From: CAZJYI01 sp964550025
GTDB lineage: Bacteria > Verrucomicrobiota > Kiritimatiellia > UBA8416 > CAYOBW01
Direction of reading: 5' to 3'
Assembly (NCBI GenBank): GCA_964550025.1
Contig: CAZJYI010000254.1
Location: 1 to 11,388 of the forward strand
DNA length: 11,388 bases
The notes under the pieces are model-generated. The model had not been told where the DNA came from and did no database searches. It saw only the letters and a list, made by a program, of their open reading frames with translations. Shown in pieces: positions 6,810 to 11,388 of the stretch. The position numbers were made by a program, and so were the translations under genes. How positions within the stretch are numbered: position 1 is the stretch's first letter; every line of letters starts with the position of its first letter.

Positions 6810-7087
6810 ACGAGCTGGCGAGCGTTGGTGAGTGGAGATCCTTGTCGCGGAGAAGGGCGGCGGGCACCGGGTCTGTCCCTGGTGAAATTCCGGGTAAGAT
6901 TTCTATTTGTCAGTTGCGGGAATGAACTTCTCACCGCTCTCGAATGTTGAGACCCCTCACTCACTATCGTTGAGCTGTCAATTGGGGGTATTGTTCCGAT
7001 GGTGAAGTCGGGGCCGGGGGTTGACGACAGCACTCCCGGATGCTCCATTTACCACATGCTGAGTAAGTTACTGATGGGGTGCATAAA
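6810..7087. other. Non-coding gap after copy 2
   Basis: 278 bp between the second secreted-protein gene and the broken ATPase. I see no gene, no strong hairpin terminator and no convincing promoter. The stretch is AT-richer near 6895-6920 and 6965-6995. Confidence 0.4.
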
Positions 7088-8150
7088 ATGAAGTTCGTAA
7101 GCCGAAAGAAGGAACTGTCGGCGCTGGACGAACTCGACCGGAAGCCCGTGGCACAGTTCGTTGTGATCTATGGACGGCGACGCATCGGAAAGACGGCACT
7201 CATTACCCACTGGTTTTCCAGGCATTCCGGGTGTCCATCGGCATACTGGGTGGCGCACAGGAGCTCTCCCGGTGTTTTGCTGGAGAAGTTCTCTCGCATC
7301 CTGGCCGGGTCTGACCTGGGTGAGATGCCTGCCGGTGCACGGTTTGCTGACTGGGAAGATGTGGGACGACCGTAAGCCGGTCCTGGCCAACGTGGAGCAC
7401 CTGCTGCTCTCCCCCGTGACGATCTTCCGCCAAGAGGCGCTCTTCCTGATTCAAGACGAGATCTCCGAACCCAGGACCTACATGGCCGTGATGGAAGCAA
7501 TCGGCAATGGTGCCAGGACGCCAAAGCTGATTTCCGAGCACACGGGGATTCTTCCGAACCATGTCGGCAAGTATCTCTCCGTCCTGGTGGATCTGGGGTT
7601 TGCCAGGCGCCTGGTATCGCTGGAGGCCCGAAACACCTCTCAATCCCGCCTGGGACGCTATGAGCTACGGGACCCGTACCTCCGCTTTTTCTTTGCCTAC
7701 GTATACCCACACCTCGAGCTAATTGAGCAGAACCGGCTGAAGCGCCTCATGGACATTATCGGCTCCCAGCAGGCGTCCTACGTCGCCAGGACCGGCTATG
7801 AGGAGCTCTGCCGGCGGACCATCGCCGATCTTGGAGACAGCGGCAAGTTGCCGTTTGCCCCTGACCGTGTGGGCCGATCATGGAGGCGAAGCGCGGAGAT
7901 TGACGTTGCCGCGGTCAACCACCCGGAGCGGGTTGCCCTGCTTGGGGAATGCAAATGGACGTCAAAGCGCGTTAGCGAGTCCGTCCTTGACGAGCTCATC
8001 GAGAAAGGCAAAGACCAGCGCGTTCTGAGCGCATACCGTCTTCACTACGCGCTCTTTTCGAAGACGGGCTTCACGCAACCGCTGATTCGCAGGGCGAAAC
8101 GCGAGGGCGTCCTGCTCTTCGAAGGTGCCGAGATGAAGCTACTGCGATAG
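7088..8150 (+). pseudogene. Archaeal-type ATPase with DUF234-like domain, internal out-of-frame deletion
   Basis: From ATG 7088 the frame reads MKFVSRKKELSALDEL, then the P-loop YGRRRIGKTALITHW (Walker A G-x4-G-K-T), and runs to FADWEDVG before hitting TAA at 7373. In another frame, from about 7362, the protein resumes as WDDRKPVLANVEHLLLSP and continues to 8150. This second part has a winged-helix region (EPRTYMAVMEAI, then a helix-turn-helix near LISEHTGILPNHVGKYL). It also has a DUF234-like end with EIDVAAV followed by GECKW, resembling a PD-(D/E)XK nuclease core. Intact relatives have roughly 450-480 residues; about 120-130 residues with Walker B and the sensor segment are missing here, and the ends are out of frame. 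The gene is therefore broken. The family is widespread, patchy and of uncertain role (mobile or toxin-like ATPases). A GGGG patch lies about 10 nt upstream; GTG at 7079 is an alternative start. Confidence 0.78.
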
Positions 8151-8166
8151 AGGCCCCCGGCGGCTT

Positions 8167-9372
8167 TCATGACGGAGAACCCGGGTGCCGCTCGGTGTGC
8201 TCGCGGCGGTAGGAGGACGGCGTGACACCGATGGTGCGCGAAAACACTTTGCACATGTGGTCGGCGGAGCTAAAGCCGGAACGCCAGGCGACGTCTTCCA
8301 GCTTCTTCCAATCGGAGTCTTCCAGCAGTCGCCTGGCGTGCTCAATGCGGCGCCGACTGATTTCCTCGGCCATGGTCCTGCCTACGTGCCGCACGAAGGC
8401 ATCGTGCAAACGCCGGTCACTCATCGGAATCTCCGCGGAGACATCCTTTGCCGTCAACGGTTCCGTGTAGCGCTCCCAGATGATCCGCAAAGCCTTGGCC
8501 ACATTGGGATGGTCAATAGCCAGGATGTCGGTGCTCTCGCGGGTCGTGACGCCGAGAGGCGCAATGGCCATCCGGCGCATGGCCGGAGCGCTCCCACTCA
8601 TCAGGTCGTCCAGTATCCGGGCGGCTTCGAAGCCCTGCCTGGACTGGTCGTCATCGATACTCGACAAGGGGACAGGCGCGAACGGGCAACGCAGTTCATC
8701 GTTGTCCACACCCATCACCGCAACCTCTTCGGGAACGGAAATCCCCGCATTCTCGCACGCCTCCAGAATCTCAATGGCCCGATCGTCGAACTCGGCGAAC
8801 ACGGCCAGCGGCTTGGGCAGTGCGACAAGCTGCCGTCCGAGCCAGTTCAGGTCGATCGGGTCGGGTGCGTTCCTTTTCCTAGTCCTCCCCGCATTCCTGC
8901 CAAACCACTTGATGCAAGACAACCGATAGCCGGCTTCTTCGACACGCCGGCGAAACGCATCCAGGCGCAACTGTTCTGCCCGTGACCCGGAGCGGATGAA
9001 GAAGGCAAAGTGTCTGAAACCGCGTTCGAGGAAATGCTCACAGGCCATTCTCCCGATGGCGGCATGGTCGGGCGTGACGCTCGGGATATCGCCCAGCGTT
9101 ATCGGTCCAATGCTGACGGCAGGGGTTCCGCCCGACGCGACGAGGGCATCGACATCCCCGTTCGACCCGAGCACACAGATGATACCATCGCCCTTCCAGC
9201 CAGGTGGCGGCCCTCCCCCTCGTTCCATCTCGGTGTTCAGAACCCAACGGACTTTGTGAGCGTAGGAGGCCACCCCACGGTGCAGGGCCGCCGCGTACCA
9301 TCCCAAGGCGAGCAGCACCCGTCGACGTGGCGACCGTTTCGCCGTCTTTGTTCTTTTGCCCAAAGGTGACAT
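8167..9372 (-). CDS. XylR-type transcriptional regulator: PBP sugar-sensor plus AraC helix-turn-helix
   Basis: A cytoplasmic DNA-binding regulator of 401 residues from ATG 9372. It has the XylR-type layout: a LacI/periplasmic-binding-protein-like sensor first (about residues 15-280), then an AraC double helix-turn-helix (about 290-395). Sensor marks are RRRVLLALGWYAAALHRGVA, GDGIICVLGSN, a CEHFLERGFRHFAFF segment and the EEVAVMGVDNDELRC segment typical of the LacI/PBP fold. The AraC end shows LTAKDVSAEIPMSDRRLHDA, RRRIEHARRLLEDSD, DVAWRSGFSSADHMCKVFSR and GVTPSSYRR. Such regulators bind a monosaccharide and activate nearby catabolic genes. Here it is divergent from the GH130/ABC permease genes, which are its likely targets. 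The frame extends to a TTG at 9408, but that has no Shine-Dalgarno; the ATG has only a weak AAGG 13 nt upstream. The gene ends 16 bp from the convergent ATPase remnant. Confidence 0.92.
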   Translation of the reverse strand: MSPLGKRTKTAKRSPRRRVLLALGWYAAALHRGVASYAHKVRWVLNTEMERGGGPPPGWKGDGIICVLGSNGDVDALVASGGTPAVSIGPITLGDIPSVTPDHAAIGRMACEHFLERGFRHFAFFIRSGSRAEQLRLDAFRRRVEEAGYRLSCIKWFGRNAGRTRKRNAPDPIDLNWLGRQLVALPKPLAVFAEFDDRAIEILEACENAGISVPEEVAVMGVDNDELRCPFAPVPLSSIDDDQSRQGFEAARILDDLMSGSAPAMRRMAIAPLGVTTRESTDILAIDHPNVAKALRIIWERYTEPLTAKDVSAEIPMSDRRLHDAFVRHVGRTMAEEISRRRIEHARRLLEDSDWKKLEDVAWRSGFSSADHMCKVFSRTIGVTPSSYRREHTERHPGSPS

Positions 9373-9592
9373 CGTCCGGAATCTACCTTTTGACAGGCCT
9401 TGTCGCAATTTCGAACGTCATAAATCGACGGATACATGTCGGGAATCACCCTTGTCCTTTTGCCGTCGAAAGGTGCAGAGTGCTGCATTAGCGCGGATGG
9501 AAATCCCCCGGGCTTGTCCTGTCCTTTATGCACAAGTGGGACTGGACGTGTTGCGCGGGACTCCACTGAAATGCGAGGTCTTTGCTTTGGTT

Positions 9593-9678
9593 CGTACTCT
9601 TACACGTACTCGTACACACCAATCTCCCTGCTTTCGGGAACGAACAGATACGCGTGTACGAGTATGTGTACGAGTATG
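9593..9678. repeat. Inner stem-loop with 12-nt TACTCGTACAC repeats
   Basis: Arms 9593-9619 and 9652-9678 pair over 27 positions with 4 mismatches, two of which become G-U pairs in RNA. Each arm is two tandem copies of a 12-nt unit (TACTCTTACACG, TACTCGTACACA on the left). The 32-nt loop holds TCCC-TGCTTTC-GGGA, a further 4-bp hairpin. Confidence 0.75.
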
Positions 9679-9700
9679 GGCAACGAGATTTGCCTGAATA

Positions 9701-9719
9701 GGGACACCTGACGTGTCCC
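9701..9719. repeat. Small perfect hairpin GGGACAC-CTGAC-GTGTCCC
   Basis: A 7-bp perfect stem with a 5-nt loop, about 100 bp before the GH130 start. It is part of the nested foldback region, but could also act as an operator half-site pair for the divergent regulator. There is no T-run after it, so a terminator role is unlikely. Confidence 0.5.
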
Positions 9720-9822
9720 AGACAGGGCCGACTTGTCCAGTCCGATTTGTGGAAAATGGGTAGGACAAGCCCGGGGGATCTCGCTTATCCAAGTACCATT
9801 ACAGACGAGGGACAGACAAGGT

Positions 9823-10842
9823 ATGAAACTGAACAAATACGAAGGGAACCCGATTCTCTCGCCGTTACGTGGATCGAGCTGGGAGAGCCTGGTCACAACC
9901 AATCCCGGGGCCTGGTACGACGAGGACAATGACGAGTTCATACTGATCTACCGTGCCGCCGGCGCTGACGACGAACACGTTGTCACCCTTGGCATGGCGA
10001 AGAGCAAGGACGGCTTCAACTTCGAAAGGTGTTCAGAAAGCCCGCTGTTCTCGCCTCCCGAGAGCGGCTTCGACATGGGGTGCATGGAGGATCCGCGCGT
10101 GGTGAAGTTCGGCGAGTACTACTTCATCACGTATGCATCACGACCGTTCTATCCGGGCAAGTACTGGGAAGCCGAGCCTGCGTGTGCGGCGCCAACGTGT
10201 CCGCCGGAATTCCCTGTCGCGCTAAGGGAGAATTTGACGTCGACCGGCCTGCTGATCACGAGGGACTTCAAGTCGTATATCCGCGCGGGTCGTTTGACGG
10301 ATGCCTGCGTCGACGACCGCGACGTGATCATCTTTCCCGAAAGAATCGGCGGGAAGTTCTATACCTTGCACCGCCCGATGTCCTGGACGGGCCCGGAGTA
10401 CGGCACGGATCACCCGGCCATGTGGATTGCCGCTTGTGACGACCTGCTGGAAGCCAAACAGCCGCAACTACTGGCCAAGGCCGAGTATGAGTGGGAGTGC
10501 AAAGTGGGTGGCTCTTCCCCGCCGCTCAAGACGGCGGACGGATGGCTCACACTGTATCACGCTGTCGGCCCCGATCTCCACTATCGCACCGGCGCCCTGC
10601 TGCTGGACCTCGAAGACCCGACCCGCGTGTTGTGTCGGACGCCGGACTTCCTGATGGAGCCCACGGAAGAGTGGGAACTGCGGGGCCTGTACAACGGTGT
10701 CGCTTTTCCCGTCGGCAACGTCATCAAGGGCGACACCCTCTACGTCTACTACGGTGGCGGCGACATTGTCTGTGCCGTCGCCACGTGCAGCGTCACTGAG
10801 CTACTGGACTACCTGAAAGCCAACCCCGTGTCTGCAGTGTGA
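9823..10842 (+). CDS. GH130 family mannoside phosphorylase/mannosidase
   Basis: A cytoplasmic enzyme of 339 residues. The frame is open further upstream, but ATG 9823 gives the normal family N-terminus MKLNKYEGNPIL, with GAGGGA about 10 nt upstream. It has the single-domain five-bladed beta-propeller pattern of GH130: TNPGAWYDEDNDEFILIYRA, LGMAKSKDGFNFER, the catalytic-site MEDPRV (Asp near 90), LHRPMSW at 182-188, then GSSPPLKTADGWLTLYHAV, GALLLDLEDPTRVLCRTPD and VYYGGGDIVCAVAT. GH130 enzymes act on beta-mannosides, mostly by phosphorolysis to mannose 1-phosphate, some by hydrolysis of beta-1,2-mannosides. I cannot decide phosphorylase versus hydrolase by eye. With no signal peptide and an overlapping sugar permease gene, it most likely processes an imported mannose-containing oligosaccharide. 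It is probably controlled by the divergent XylR-type regulator. Confidence 0.92.
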   Translation: MKLNKYEGNPILSPLRGSSWESLVTTNPGAWYDEDNDEFILIYRAAGADDEHVVTLGMAKSKDGFNFERCSESPLFSPPESGFDMGCMEDPRVVKFGEYYFITYASRPFYPGKYWEAEPACAAPTCPPEFPVALRENLTSTGLLITRDFKSYIRAGRLTDACVDDRDVIIFPERIGGKFYTLHRPMSWTGPEYGTDHPAMWIAACDDLLEAKQPQLLAKAEYEWECKVGGSSPPLKTADGWLTLYHAVGPDLHYRTGALLLDLEDPTRVLCRTPDFLMEPTEEWELRGLYNGVAFPVGNVIKGDTLYVYYGGGDIVCAVATCSVTELLDYLKANPVSAV

Positions 10843-11388
10843 GTACAACAAAGAAGAGAACCGTGGGCAGCATGGGAAGAAGCCGAGTCTCATTCGCGGC
10901 TCTTGGTTTTCTACTGCCCAATATCCTCGGCTTTCTCGCCTTCACGCTCTTTCCTGTCATCCTGTCGTTCGCCATGGCGTTCACGAACTGGTCGCTGAAG
11001 CCGGGCCAGGCCCTGGAATGGGTCGGTCTGAGGAATTTCAGTGACCTCCTCGGCATGAACGCCCTCAGTGAAGGTGCAAGCGTCACGATCGCGGCGGTCT
11101 ACTCTGTTGCCGCTGTTGTCCTGCTCGCCGGCCTGATTCTCTATGTCTGGGCCCGACTCACGGAATGGAAGGGCATTCGCCCCGCCGGCGGCCTGCTGGT
11201 CGCCCTCGGGGTCGGCATTTTGATCGTGTCCGTCCGGGCGCGCGTCGATCACGGGTATGCACTCGGCGGCCTGCTGCTGTTCCTGCTCGGCTTGTCCGGT
11301 GCACTTCACGGGGAACAGGACTGGAGGCCCGGGAAGGCGCTTCTGCCTGCCGCCATGATTCTCGCCTGCACGGGCGTTCTTTACGTCC
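10839..11388 (+). CDS. Sugar ABC transporter permease (MalF type), N-terminal part with extra membrane segments
   Basis: The first 183 residues of an inner-membrane sugar ABC permease; the rest lies outside the window. GTG at 10839 overlaps the GH130 stop by 4 bp (GTGA), implying coupled translation; GTG 10863 or ATG 10872 are alternatives nearer a purine-rich patch. After a basic N-terminus, residues 18-48 form the first helix (LGFLLPNILGFLAFTLFPVI), then FTNWSL and WVGLRNFSDLLG at 61-72, both family hallmarks. Relatives normally reach the conserved second-helix region (a FW-x-A-x-x-NT-like segment) shortly after this motif. Here four further hydrophobic stretches follow instead, at about 81-104, 116-132, 138-156 and 167-183, and the family core has not resumed by the window edge. 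The gene likely imports the oligosaccharide used by GH130. The frame is open throughout, so the extra segments look like a genuine insertion. Confidence 0.82.
   Translation, partial: MSTTKKRTVGSMGRSRVSFAALGFLLPNILGFLAFTLFPVILSFAMAFTNWSLKPGQALEWVGLRNFSDLLGMNALSEGASVTIAAVYSVAAVVLLAGLILYVWARLTEWKGIRPAGGLLVALGVGILIVSVRARVDHGYALGGLLLFLLGLSGALHGEQDWRPGKALLPAAMILACTGVLYV

Larger units (their letters stand above)
9503..9779. repeat. Nested inverted-repeat (foldback) element between regulator and GH130 gene
   Basis: Outer arms 9503-9547 and 9735-9779 are 45 bp each and match in inverted orientation at 38 of 45 positions, starting with 18 identical bases (ATCCCCCGGGCTTGTCCT). Each outer arm can also fold on itself: GTCCTGTCC with GGACTGGAC on the left, and CTTGTCC with GGACAAG on the right, each with a 14-nt loop. 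Inner arms 9593-9619 and 9652-9678 match at 23 of 27 positions and contain a 12-nt direct repeat (TACTCKTACACR). A 7-bp hairpin GGGACAC/GTGTCCC sits at 9701-9719. No convincing gene lies inside. The layout resembles a MITE, REPIN or other foldback element rather than a simple operator. I see no target-site duplication by eye. The regulator and GH130 promoters must lie in or next to it. Confidence 0.72.

Noticed and set aside
6880..6960. Possible inverted repeat or REP-like sequence around GGGTCTGTCCCTGG
   Set aside because: Pairing between GTGAAATTCCGGG and the downstream CGGGAATGAACTTCTCAC is interrupted by several mismatches and gaps. It does not match either of the two clear repeat elements.
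9526..9792. Small minus-strand open frame over the nested inverted repeats, with Arg-Thr/Arg-Val repeats in its translation
   Set aside because: The repeating residues come from the 12-nt TACTCGTACAC repeat. There is no ribosome binding site or domain, and the repeat structure explains the open frame.

Overview
The window is a GC-rich piece of a heterotrophic bacterial genome. It carries secreted sulfatases, a truncated Na+/solute symporter, a PBP-AraC (XylR-type) regulator, a GH130 mannoside-active enzyme and a sugar ABC permease. This mix suggests the PVC group (Planctomycetota, Verrucomicrobiota, Kiritimatiellota, Lentisphaerota). That placement is inferred from family content only, since no rRNA or other phylogenetic marker is present.

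Left part (1-2600, minus strand): two type I sulfatases, both with signal peptides and the C-x-P-x-R formylglycine motif. The first runs off the left edge. The second is complete, with a C-terminal extension. Between them, at 451-585, lies a REPIN-like element: two small hairpins in inverted orientation, each footed by GTAG.

Middle left (2736-3778): a scar made of two gene remnants. An AraC-type regulator (minus) has lost its 5' part and has also lost most of its DNA-binding domain by an out-of-frame internal deletion. A sodium:solute symporter (plus) has lost its 5' part. The two broken 5' ends meet at about 3221-3224. A deletion spanning the start regions of a former divergent regulator/transporter pair would explain this.

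Centre (3995-6809): two tandem paralogous secreted proteins of about 440-450 residues. Each is built from two copies of the same roughly 200-residue, probably beta-sandwich, domain. I do not recognise the family. The paralogues share a 186-bp stretch with no mismatch inside otherwise diverged genes, which suggests recent gene conversion.

Middle right (7088-8150): a broken ATPase of the archaeal-ATPase/DUF234 type. Walker A and the C-terminal nuclease-like domain remain. The segment that should hold Walker B is missing and the frame changes at about 7361.

Right part (8167-11388): a sugar-use locus. A XylR-type regulator (minus) is divergent from a GH130 enzyme, which overlaps by 4 bp the start of a MalF-type sugar ABC permease running off the right edge. 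The permease has extra membrane segments where the family normally has a short loop. The 450-bp regulator/GH130 gap holds a nested set of inverted repeats (9503-9779) that looks like a foldback or miniature mobile element.

Themes: degradation and import of sulfated and mannose-containing glycans, plus clear genome erosion (three deletion-type pseudogenes in 5.5 kb) and two separate palindromic repeat elements.
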